Source: Heracleum sosnowskyi (lineage: Eukaryota > Streptophyta > Magnoliopsida > Apiales > Apiaceae). Taken from it: a stretch of DNA of 64,000 nucleotides. Each line of letters starts with the position of its first letter. The stretch's first letter is position 1. The notes under the pieces were generated by a model. The model saw only the letters and a program-made list of their open reading frames with translations. It ran no database searches and was not told the origin of the DNA. Shown piece by piece: positions 24,768 through 36,255 of this stretch. The position numbers were made by a program, and so were the translations under genes. The stretch is taken from the NCBI GenBank assembly GCA_030848705.1, contig JAUIZM010000015.1:1488001-1552000 (forward strand), read 5' to 3'.

Positions 24768-25803
24768 AGGGGTTAAATGTCATTTAGGTCACTGTACTGA
24801 CTGTTAATTTTCAATTGGGTCATCCAACTCAAAAAGGTTTCAATTAGGTCACAAATTAGATAAAAGTTTTCAATCAGGTCACTGGACGTTAACGTCGCAT
24901 TGACAATTAACGGAGTTTTGTCTAATAGTGCCATCTCGGTGCCATATCATCTGCCACGTCAGTAAAATAACCCGCCCAATCTAAAACCCGACCCAATTAT
25001 ACCTATCCCCTTTTATTTCTTTTACCCGACTAAAACAAAACAAATCACATCTCCACCCCTAAATCAAACTCTTAAGTGAAAACACACCCAAATCAAACCC
25101 AATCGAAATCCTAGCACTCATCCCTACTCAAATTCCTAGCACTCATCATCGCAATAGCCACCGTATCCCCAAACACCATTTGAATAGCAGTGGACGTAAT
25201 CGGAGCCAAATCAAAAGGACACAACTCCTCTCCAAAGGCAAAAACACATTAAAATCACAAACACCCATCAATGCATTACTCTCAAGCGAAGTAATCGAAA
25301 TCACATAAACCCCTTTCGCCTTAACACAAGGCACCAATTTCAACAACTCCTCAGTATTGTCACTCTTACTAAACAAAACCAATATATCATCCACATTCAA
25401 GATTCCAATATCACTATGAAGAGCATCAACATGGGATAAAAACCCGGCTCGAATACCGAGAGAAACAAGCGTTTGTGAAATCTTTTGGGCCACAAAACCT
25501 GAAGTAATTGAGGTACTTTTGTTGGGAATTGAAGAGATTAAGGAGATTATTGGGATCAAGATTGAATTGGGTTTGGTGATTATTAAGATCTGAGCATGAA
25601 GAGAGAGAACCCATTTTCGGATCTTGAAGTGGAACCGAAATTGAGTTAAAGATCCGATCTTGGGAAGAAGATGATGTGATTATTAGGGGTATTGAATGTT
25701 GTGATTCTGCAATAGAAGAGAGAAAGTGGATGAACCCTGATTGAATGAGTGTGATAATACCCGGTTATAAACTGATTTAAGATCAGTTGGGTCGGGTCAG
25801 CCT
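24768..25803. mobile_element. Gene-capture segment (Pack-MULE-like or Helitron-captured)
   Basis: Starts AGGGGTTAAATGTCATTTAG plus GTCACTG. This resembles the start of long terminal inverted repeats seen on plant Mutator-like elements (family knowledge, not proven here). ACCCGACCCAA occurs on the left (about 24986) and as its inverse TTGGGTCGGGT on the right (about 25788), which would suit inner parts of a TIR whose right outer end is lost. Between them, on the minus strand, lies a fragment of an arabinose-5-phosphate isomerase gene with 5'-UTR-like text. Poly-T flanks (TATTTTTTTT left, TATTTTTTCT right) could be a degraded 9-bp duplication. Alternatively a Helitron captured this DNA by reading past its own terminator. 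Confidence 0.5.
25144..25614 (-). pseudogene. Arabinose-5-phosphate isomerase (SIS domain) gene fragment
   Basis: Plant homologues of bacterial KdsD/GutQ interconvert ribulose-5-phosphate and arabinose-5-phosphate for KDO synthesis. The fragment begins at an ATG (25614-25612; MGSLSS) and runs 38 residues to ...KYLNYF. It then jumps to a second frame with GFVAQKISQTLVSLGIRAGF, SKSDNTEELLKLVP, KGVYVIS and SNALMGVCDFN, the SIS core of this family. The expected segment between LNYF and GFVAQ, including the glycine-rich start of the SIS fold, is missing. A one-base loss after PLER shifts the frame again, and the remaining match ends near 25144. The C-terminal CBS domains are absent. It cannot encode an active enzyme. 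There is no intron in the matched part. Family assignment is from recognition of these motifs. Confidence 0.75.
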
Positions 25804-26487
25804 ATTTTTTCTTACTAAAACCCCTCATTTTTTAAAAATATTACGGGCAAACCCTTACTTATTTATTTTAAAAATCTATTTTTTTATTTTAAAAATTAAA
25901 AGTATTAAAATCTATTTTAATATTTTTAATTATGAGCACTTTTTCAGCTGAAACATGTTACTTTTTCAATTTTTTCATTTTCTAAAGAAATTATTATTAA
26001 ATAATAACATTTTTATAACCAACTACATTTTTAGCTCAAATACATTACTTTTTCTTTTTTTTTTCTAACAAAATCCTCTATTTTTCTAAAAACAATCACT
26101 GGCAATTATCATTTTCAACCAAAACATGTTACTCTTTTTATTTTTCCTTACTAAAACCCTCATTTTCCAAAAATATCCCCGGCAAATCCCTACTTATTTA
26201 TTTTGAAACCTACTTAAATACTTTTAATTACGGGCACTTACCTTTTCAGATAAAACATGTTACTTTTTCTATTTTTCCCTACTAAGACCCCTACTTTTCC
26301 AAAAATATCACGGATAAACAGTTATTAATTTATTTTAAAATTTATTTTAATACTTTTAATTATTTAAAAAAGTTTAACACGCCTACTTATTTTTTTAGCA
26401 AATGCAGATTAATAGAATATTAAAACATAAATAATAAAAATAATAATTATTAATAACAATTCGTGCATCGCACGAGTTTTAAGCTAG
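25804..26487 (+). mobile_element. 3' part of a Helitron (type D), with intact terminator
   Basis: Repeats the text of 24255-24767, then continues to the terminal hairpin CGTGCATCGCACG (26462-26474) and ends TTTTAAGCTAG (26487) before T. Together with 23999-24767 it flanks the gene-capture segment by direct repeats of roughly 0.5 kb. An A-rich stretch near 25860-25920 contains a small extra duplication. Confidence 0.6.
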
Positions 26488-28391
26488 TAAGTCTAATTAT
26501 TTAAAAAATAAAATAAAATTCTACTTGATTGTAATATTAGTGTATATATTGAACAGTGAACCAGTAAAGGCTTGAAAATTGAGTAAGAAACATTTGATGG
26601 CCAAATACAAAACAACAGAACCGGCCAGAAGAAACAAGATAAGCTTCTTCCATTTCTTTACCAGAGAAACGTGGCTTCAAAACCACCTCAATGTCAGCTA
26701 CACTGAATATATTTCTGCATTCATTTAAATCTTGTTCCATTTTTAATCTTTTTAATTTAAGTTATTGTTTTTAAGCATTGATTGATAAATGCCAGGACTT
26801 GGAACTTAGTCCCTTCACATTTCGAATCGCCTGTAACAAGTCAATTGACTCGCCATACTTTGTTTATTGTCCTTGTGTGGTAAATAAAAACACACATTCT
26901 CCATACCCATGTATCTGTCGGTCCAGCCCATGAACTTGCGGTAGCTTAGAGCATCTTCAGTAGGATTGTCAAGAGGTTGTGATCAACTCATATTAGGCAC
27001 GTTCACCTATTTGGAGTTGCATGATTGTCAACAAAATTATAAAAAGTTGACAACTTCCATATATTAATAAAACCACATACTTTCTTAAAAATGTATTTAT
27101 CTCTACCTATTTTTGTATCTTCCATATTATTATCATTTATGTATGGAACTACATTGCCAATTTTTAAAGTTACTAATTATTGGAGTAGATTTTTAACAAA
27201 AATTATCAATAGTAACGTTAATTAGAGAGGAGATAGAAAATTAATATACAAGATAATTTGATAGAAATTGGTAACTATTTTGACAAACTATATTGAAGAT
27301 GTTTCATAACTCAACTTATCCATGACATGTGAGTTTAAACTTGTATTGTATTTGTACGTATATACAAAACATGCAACTAGTTGCCAACATAGCAACAATT
27401 TTGTGAATAAATGAAGGCAAGATAATAGCGAATGTAACAAATAGTAACTAAAATCGTTCTTAGGGAAGATAATGTCGGACAAGATAACTGAATCAAATTC
27501 AATCCGACTTGATCATTTTTGTCACATTAACAATATAAGCAGGATCCTTCATGCTAAACCACCTTCTGAGATCTTGTGATGGAAAGCTGTAAACGTGATT
27601 CATTAGCATGGAATCAAATGGCGCTGTCTGTTGATTATCCTACTTGCAATCTAAAATAATTTACAAATACAAGATCGAAACAAAAAATTTGTATTATTTC
27701 GTACTATAAAACAGTAAACATTAGCAGACTAAGATGATCGAATCGTGCACGCTCTGATGTTCCCTATCTGGGGATGTGTGCCGAGTGTGTTGCATGTATT
27801 TCTTCACCTCGAATGGCATATTTACAGTTTCAAGAATGAGATTTAGATATGTTCTAAATTTCAGAAAATTCAGAAAATTGTACCAAAGACACGTAACAGA
27901 ATGACATGACTTCCCTGACTTACATGTTGATGATCAAATTTATATTTCCAAGAACAAAGCGAATAACAGTATTAACTTTTTGGTCTGATATTTTTTACTA
28001 CTTCAGCAGACCAGAACTAAACAAATCGACATGTTCGATCAATATATACACACGTGTATAAAACATAATACAGTAGTAAAATATTACGAGTAGTATGATT
28101 AATCTTAAGCTTCCAAGATACGAGATTAGTAGGGCAAATTATAAGCTTAAATAGATCTGCCAGCATTGAGAACGTTAGATTATATTATACTATTTAGCAA
28201 GTGCTTAACCACCTGAAGTGGATCGTTTAGGATCAGATCATAGAAGAAGTGCGATGGCCTTATTGATATAATATTAATGCAAAATCGGCATCCCATAATA
28301 TCTATGCAATTTTAATACTATACTACTTCTAAAGTTCTCTATATTTATTCAATGTTATTTGCACGTTTATATAACTGCATGAGTGTTTATT
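26488..28391. other. Intergenic DNA between Helitrons and CACTA
   Basis: AT-rich. It contains the MITE candidate at 26949-27303 and no supported gene. The small minus-strand frames at 26537-26740 and 27288-27482 match nothing I recognise. Confidence 0.4.
26949..27303. mobile_element. Candidate MITE with short inverted ends
   Basis: Left end GAGCATCTTCAGTAGG; right end TATATTGAAGATGTT, whose reverse complement AACATCTTCAATATA mirrors the left end with a few changes. The interior of about 355 bp is AT-rich and non-coding. GAGCATCT-type ends are widespread in plant MITEs. The target duplication is not clear, so the superfamily is unassigned. Confidence 0.45.
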
Positions 28392-28870
28392 CACTACAAG
28401 AAATCTCGGTTTTCGCAATGGAATTTAGCAACGGAAAGAGTCTCGTTGTAATATGCCAACGGAAAGACAACGTTTTTGAAATGTAGAATAGTCAACACGT
28501 CTCGACTGACCCGCAACGGAATAGCGAGAAATAAAAAGCAACGGAAAAATGTCGTTGCTATTGAAGACGCCAAAACATCCCGCTCCCAAACTATGACAAA
28601 TTTGCGACGGAGAAAGTTTGTCGCGACTGGAAGCAACGGATTGACAACGAGCTTGGTGACGCAACATAGCAACGGAAGTTTGCCGTAACTAAAAGTAGCG
28701 CCAAATTATCCCGCTAAATTTTTGTAACGGTTGTGCAACGAAAATTCTAGTGACAGTATTGTAACGGTGTGCTTGCAACGGTTTTCCAACGGATATCGCC
28801 AACGGTTCTACAACGGAATTTGACAACTGTATAGCAACGGTATTTCGTTGGTAAAGAAGTCAAAATTTTT
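28392..28870. repeat. CACTA left end: TIR and subterminal CAACGGA array
   Basis: About fourteen copies of (G/C)CAACGGA or close variants (GCAATGGA, GCGACGGA, GTAACGG) in under 450 bp, mostly in one orientation. In En/Spm the subterminal repeats are the binding sites of the TNPA protein; that role here is inferred. Short frames on either strand are by-products of the array. Confidence 0.8.
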
Positions 28871-29387
28871 AATTTCCGTCGCTGATCCTTAGGTAAAGTA
28901 GATCGGTCGTTTGTGCTTTCCGTTACTAATTCGTCGGTATTGGCTTCTTATGTAACTAAAGGCAGTAGACATTCTGCACTTTTTCTTTCACATAATATTA
29001 TTTCTTCTTTCACTCTTTCCTTTCTCTCCCATCCAAATTCAGATTTTCCCATCTTCCCAATTATTAATTCCATCAAATCACACCATCTTGTTCCACATTT
29101 TAAGGTTAGTTTGATTTTTTAATTATATATTGTTGCTTTATATTCTCAATTTCATGGTGATATATAATCATGTGTGTAGATAAAAATGTTAGCTCATTAT
29201 ATAGTTTATTATTTGTAAAACTTACTTCATGATGTAGACATTGATGTTGCATAAATAATTTTAATTGTTGTTAATCTTGGTTAAATTAGCTCATTAGTAA
29301 AAACTTTATTTTATTTTAATTTTTTTTTTTATCATAATTGTCATTTATTTTGATACATTTGTTTTGTAGATTGTTGAAAACATTAAT

Positions 29388-32300
29388 ATGGATAATAATA
29401 GATCTCAGGTGTATCAAAGAGTCGATGATAGGGGCTTTCTTAATAATGCTTTTGTTGTTAGATTAGAAGAATTTATGAAGCATGCTATATCTCAACAATC
29501 TTCTTTGAATGGGACAAACATACAATGTCATTGTTCTAAGTGCAAACATAAAAATTTTGGGATGCGGAGACGGTGAAATTGCATCTCTTGAAAAAAGGAT
29601 TTGTTCCAAATTATTATGTGTGGGATCGACACGGGGAGCCATATATTGTAAAAAATAGTGGAGGGCAATCATCCTCTACTAGTTATTCTAGTACTTCCCG
29701 AGAAAGAGATGAGAATAACCTAATGTATAATATGGTGATGGATGCTGCAGGTCCAAATTTTAATCCACATTCAGAAGAGATGCTGAATCAAGAAGCACAA
29801 AAGTTGTATGATATATTAAATTCTTCGGAGAGGGAGTTGTATGATCATTGTGACACTTCTCAGTTATCTGCCATGGCTCGAATGTTGAGTTTGAAATCTG
29901 ATCATCATTGGTCAGAAGCATGTTTTGATCAGACATCACAATTCATCAAAAATATCTTGCCTGAAGACAATACATTTTTTGATAGCTTCTATGATACGAA
30001 GAAATATATGGAAGGATTGGGTCTTCCTTCGGTGAAAATTGATTGTTGTGTTAATGGATGTATGATATATTGGGGTGAAGATGAACATACAGAGTTGTGT
30101 AAGTTTTGTGAGCAACCTAGGTACAAAACTAGAGTTAACAGATCCTTCCGAGAGAAGAAGAAAGTGGCTGTTAAAAGGATGATATACTTTCCACTAGCCC
30201 CGAGATTACAGAGGTTATATGCATCACCTGCCACTGCGAGCCATATGAGATGGCATGCCGAACATTATCAAGAAGAATATGTGATGCGACATTGTTCAGA
30301 TTCAGAGGAGTGGCGACAATTTGATAGAGCACACCCCTCATTTTCTGCAGAGACAAGAAATGTTAGGCTCGGGCTTTTTGCTGATGGATTTCAACCATTT
30401 GGTCAATCAGGTAGTCAATATTCTTCTTGGCCAATTATAGTGACCCCGTATAATTTGCCACCATGGATGTGTCTGAAAGAACCATACATGTTTTTGTCTA
30501 TACTTGTGCCTGGACCAAAAAATCCAAAGCAGAAGATAGATGTTTATCTCCAATCGTTAATTGCTGAGCTAAAAATGTTGTGGGAAGTTGGAGTTGAGAC
30601 ATGGGATGTTTCTTTGAAACAAAATTTTCAAATGAGAGCTGCATTGATGTGGAATGTTAGTGACTTTCCTGCTATGTCGATGTTGTCTGGATGGACAACT
30701 GCTGGTCATTTAGGTTGTCCACATTGTGCTCATGATCATGATGCTTATAATCTTTCGCATGGCGGAAAGCCAACATGGTTCGATAATCACCGAAAGTTTC
30801 TACATGTTAATCATCCATTTTGAAGGAATAAAAACTGGTTTACCAAGGGAAAAATAGTGTCTAAACTGGCCCCGCCTATACGAACAGGTGAAGATGTATT
30901 GCAGGAGATTGAGTCACTTGGATTGATGAAAATTACCGAAGTGGGAAGTGAGGAACACAATTCTAAAATCATCAAGACTTATAAATGTGGATGGAAAAAA
31001 TGAAGTATCTTCTGGGATTTGCCATATTGGAGGACATTATCCATTCGACATAATCTTGATGTTATGCACATTGAAAAGAATGTGTTCAAAAATATTTTCA
31101 ATACCATTATGGCCATCAAAGGTAAAACCAAAGATAATGCTAAATCAAGAGCTGATATTGCATCCATATGTCGAAGACCCGAGTTAGCATTTGATGAATC
31201 AACACGAAAGTATCCAAAAGCATGTTACAGTTTAGACAAGAAAGGCAAAGAAGCAGTATGTCATTGGTTGAAGGATTTGAAATTTCCAGATGGATACGTG
31301 TCAAACATGGGGCGTTGCATCAACATGAAAAAATACAAGTGATTTGGAATGAAAAGTCATGATTGTCACATGTTTATGCAAAGACTTATCCCGATTTCTT
31401 TTCGATAATTGCTTCCTACTAGTGTTTGGGAATATGTGACCGAATTGAGCCTTTTTTTCAAAGACCTCACTTCTGCTACTTTGAAGGTCAGTGAAATGCG
31501 TAGACTTGAAGAACAGATTCCAGTAATACTTTGCAAGTTAGATCGTATATTTCCACCAGCATTATTTGACTCAATGGAACATCTTTTGGTACATCTCCCC
31601 TATGAGGCACGAATCGCAGGTCCTGTGCAGTATCGATGGATGTACCCCTTTGAGAGATTTTTACGCCACTTCAAAAATAATGTGAAAAATAAAGCTCGGG
31701 TAGAAGGATCCGTATGTAATGCTTTTTTGGTTGAAGAAGCTTCAACTTTTTGTTCACACTGCTTCGAACAAAATGTTTGCACAAAACATAGAAAAGTTCC
31801 TCGAAATGATTCTAGTAGAGGTGGAGAGAGTTTTGAGGGAACATTTTCTATATTTTCCCATCCAGGACGAGCACATGGTTGTGTTAGAACTCGTTATCTT
31901 GATGATCGTGAGTACATGGCAGCTAACAATTATGTCTTGTTTAATTGTCCAGAGGTTGCACCATATATTGAGTAAGTACTATCTTAAAATTAAAATCAAA
32001 GAGATGTATCTCTTTTAAAGTGTTATAGAAAGTACTTATCATTTATTCATTTTGTTTGTAACAAGATCTTTACAAGCAGACTTCGAGAGCACAATCCATA
32101 CATAAGTGGTACCGAGATGGATAGGTGTTTAGAGAGTGACTTTGCTATGTGGTTTAAACATTATGTAAGTTTATTTTTAATTCATGTAAGTTAGACAAGA
32201 CAAAAATACTTGTTATATTTATATAATCATGACAATTTTTCAGGCTGAAGATGCATCATTGGTTCCAAATGAATATGTTCGAGATCTCGCGTCAGGACCT

Positions 32301-35300
32301 CTTTGTGACGCCCTCCCGACCCGGGGTCAAAATCGGGTAGCGCACAACCAATATAAATCACAACTCTGGAAATATAATATCAGTATAAAAGTGACCCCGA
32401 AATGCTAAGGATCGAGCACATGTTATAATATGAAACAAGTCAACACAACTACTAATATTATTACAAACCACTATGTTATTAGGGTAACCCCGATAAGGAA
32501 TTACGCTAACAACTAAAAGTCTACCGAAGTTTTACACACTGATTCAGTTCAGGTTACATTATTCTTACAATCCTTCTACAAATTAGTAAATTACACTCCA
32601 AACTTCTACCTGACCGCGGACACTGGGAAACTGACGGTTCACCCTCATCCTAGCTGTTCGTCTAACATGAGACATCCTCGTAACTATCTGAAAGGTTAGA
32701 ATAACAAAGAAGCAAGAATGAGCAAAAATGCTCAGCCAGTACGATAAAATATAGCTCTGAATATCAATGTATGATTCAATAAATATGCATTTTAACTCAA
32801 CAATACGGAACAGATATTTGGAAAGGATCTATGGAATGTAAGAGCAATGAAACTTGATTATCAATACCAATACATAACTTTAAAAGTAATCTAATATTAT
32901 ATAAGTAACTTTTCTCACTTTATCATCAAAATAAATGAATTGGAATTTACTAAACGCTACGAGCTAAGCCGACGATCGATCGCTCATAGCTCGCCAGCCA
33001 TACTGTGGTACACAACAGGCTTAACTGGGATCCCTGGGCAACACAATCAAAATCAGCCCATTTTGGCACTTATTGACCATGGCCGAAAATCATTCAAAAT
33101 CTCGTGACCGGCGTTCGGCCCTGTGTATTTCCAATCCACGGGTTCAATATAAAACCCTCACTTTTCCAAATCACAACTTTATCCTTATCGGGTTCATAAA
33201 TTCCCATTTATATAGGGATTCCACATTTCAACTCAATATTCCATATCAGGATTTTTGAAAGAAAGAATTCGTATAAATCCAATAACCGTCTTTTCAATTA
33301 TTTCAACACCATAATTCTGTTTTCCCAATCAATATAATAATCATGAATCTGATATCAAAAGTATGAAGGAATATTCGTGAATTTATGAGATGGTATAACA
33401 ATAGCACAAATTTATTCTAAAATAACATCACTTGAACAATAAGCGAAAGTATAACACTTGCTTGATCAACGGTAAGAAATTCTGATCAATCTCGCTCGTC
33501 AAACACTTCTATAATAAAAATCAATATCTAAGTCAATACCCTCGTAAACCTCATTTTCTAGTAACACTGGCATATTTCTATTTTAATAAACCTTTACAAT
33601 CATATCAAACACAATCAAAACGTTCAAATAAGTCCCAAAACAGTTATTCGTAATTATAACTTAATAATCAGGTTTCTCACATAATCTGTACATCCTATAT
33701 CCTTATTTAAATGAATTAAATGCATCATATAAGTCACGTAATCGTCACAAAGAAATTTTAAAATATTCTTCAACACTTGTTTGAAAAGAAACAAGTCACA
33801 AAATATTTTTAGATCGAAAATCAGATCATTTTTTATAATATAAAGATTTAAAAACAATTTAATCAATTAATATAAAAATTAATTGACTAATTATAAACAT
33901 TTAAACAATTTATTGAATAAATAAAAGTTAAGAAAATAATTAAATCTAGATTAATTAAATTCGATTAATAAAGAATTTATAAAAATTAATTGATTAAAGA
34001 TTAATCAATCATTTTAAATAAATTAATTATTAATCAAAAATAATTAAAATAATTAAATTTAATCCATTTTGGGAAATGACTAAAAATTTAGGAATTTATA
34101 AAAATTATTAGAATTATAAAATAAATTTTATGAATTAAAATCAATTTTTTTTTCAGAAATTAAAAACTATTTTCTGAATTTAAAACTAAAATGAATAAAT
34201 AAATTAAAAATTTAAACCCAGAAACACTTTTCACGTTTTTGCAATTAGGGAAAACAGATTGAAAGTGGGTCGGTAGGGTTTTGAAAACGGGTCGTGAAGA
34301 ACAGTTTCCGGGTCGCCAAGAACACGTCACTGGAAACTGGGTTTCCCAGTTTCCGGCTGACGTCCCGCCACCGGGAAAACTGCTCCGGTCACAACAAAAA
34401 ACACGGGGTTTTCACAGAAATAAGCACGGGCACTACAACCAACTCGCAGCACTCCTAATCGCATCAAACAACTCGGAAAAACTGCACGAATCGACGAAAA
34501 ACAACGCCGCCGCTGCGACGGAAAAAGTTTCTAACGTCCTTAAAAACGGATCAAACTTAGAGTTTAAACACGCATTTGCACTCTAAACTTCCCGATCTAT
34601 TGAGTTATGGAATCCATATCAAGGAACAATCACTACAACACAAAATCCGATAAAAATAGTATAAATTTCCGGCGGTTCAACAATTTTCCGATTTACACAA
34701 TTTGTAACACCAAAATTCAAATAAAAATCATAATCCTGCTCTAAATCACATAATAAACACAATCAATCCATCAATTATCAAGAAGAATCAATAATAAAGA
34801 AACCCCCAAATTAATAATTCGAAATAAATATCAAAAATAAGAAATAAAATCGAAACTTTACCAAAATCAAAAACTGATGATGGATTGTTGAAGAGGATGA
34901 TCTGGGCTTCGATTTGGTTATAAGAACTTTGAATTTGGAATCCGATAACACCTTCGTTTATGGATTTGATTTTCAAGAACACGAAGAACGAAATTAGGGT
35001 TTCAGGTAATTTAGGGATAATTATCGATAATTAATACTTTTATTATACGTAAAATAATTACGGTACGACTATTTATATTTAATTAAAATTAACCTCAAAT
35101 AACATTTTTGGTTCAATATTGATCCGTTGGATCGTTTTTATTCGAATAAAGCGTACCGGTTACAAAACGATAACTATCTATAATTGCAGATATTTACGAG
35201 AATATTTTAATACTATTTAGATGTACGAACCAAAATATCTTTGTAACAAATGTTCGGGAATATATCCCGCTTTAACGAATAAAATATTGGTACGAACGAT

Positions 35301-36255
35301 ATACCAATTTCTCCAATAATTGCGAAACGAACAGAATTCTTCGTTCAATAATTACTATAAATTAGAGATAAAAATAAATTCACTTTGAAAACAAAATTTT
35401 CAATAATCACATAATTCCACGTAGCATTTATAAGGCATGCACATACGATCATTTAAACAAAAAAAATTCCATAATTAACACATAATGTACTTAAATTCAC
35501 AAATAATACCCAGGAATTATATTAAATTTCTAAAAATATACATACGGTTTCTCAGTTCTTACACTCTTCGTTCGGTTAGATCGGTACCGATTTACTAGGT
35601 AAATGGGTACAAGTTTCATACACGAACATATGGGGCCAACAAGTCAACATTTAACAGTGGAGTGTGTATTAAGGGATCAAATTACAACGAGACATCTAAT
35701 GATTATTTTGGGATGTTAGATGAGATTTTGATTCTTGAGTATCCCCGTCTCCCGATTAAAAGAACATCATTGTTTAAGTGTGAGTGGTTTGATCTTACAC
35801 TTAATATCGGAACAAGAGTTCATCAACGCTATAACATAGTTGAGGTGAATCGAAGAAAAAGATTAAGTGTCTACGAGCCATTTATCTTAGCAATGCAAGC
35901 TGCACAAGTTTATTTTTGTAATTATCCAAGTCTTAAACGAGATAAGGTAGATTTGTTGGTCATATGTAATGTTAAAGCTCGTCCACTTGTTGAAATGCCT
36001 CAAGTCCCCGAAATACGTCAAGAAGCCTTTCAAAATGATGTTCCCGAGCACTTTAATATAATTGATACAGAAGATATTCTTACACGTTTGAATGACGTCG
36101 AGGGGACATCGGTAGATTTGGATGATGATGAAGAATCTCCGGAAGAAGGGACACAAATTGATTCCGAAGAAGAAGAATTTTCAAATGATAGTGAAAATTA
36201 TGATGACATATATGATGGTAAAGAACTTACACTTTTTTATTTATATTTCTATTAA
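29388..36255 (+). pseudogene. CACTA TNP2-type transposase, broken and split by an LTR
   Basis: Catalytic transposase gene of the CACTA element. In order: N-terminal Cys-rich start with CHCSKCKHKNF; a CCVNGC...CKFCEQPRY zinc-binding region; the Transposase_21 (TNP2) core at about 30240-30760 with GLFADGFQPFG and GHLGCPHC; a second half with HNLDVMHIEKNV; a DUF4218-like part (31409-31780); and, after the LTR, a DUF4216-like part (NSGVCIKGSNY, LFKCEWFD) with an acidic C-terminus. Splicing is suggested by GTAAGT at 31972 (acceptor near 32065) and GTAAGT at 32165 with CAG at 32241-32243. Lesions: a one-base loss near 29560, in-frame TGA at 30821, 31001 and 31340, TAA at 31406, the solo LTR at 32304-35563, and TAG at 35596. 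The frame otherwise continues exactly across the LTR. The last exon boundary is uncertain. Confidence 0.88.
32304..35563 (-). mobile_element. Solo LTR of a Ty3/gypsy (Tekay-like) element inside TNP2
   Basis: Reading the minus strand it starts TGTAAGAACTGAGAAACCG and ends CGGGAGGGCGTCACA. It is flanked by a perfect 5-bp duplication CTCTT (32299-32303, 35564-35568). Removing the element and one CTCTT restores the transposase reading frame, which proves the boundaries. Its end, with GACCCCGGGTCGGG before CACA, resembles the end of the LTR at 1534-6335. The interior is AT-rich, especially 33840-34200, without gag or pol. The plus-strand frame at 34281-34586 has no recognisable product. Confidence 0.88.

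Noticed and set aside
28394..28688. Three overlapping frames on both strands at the CACTA left end
   Set aside because: By-products of the CAACGGA subterminal array.
34281..34586. 101-codon frame in the solo LTR within TNP2
   Set aside because: Lies wholly inside a solo LTR; no homology recognised.
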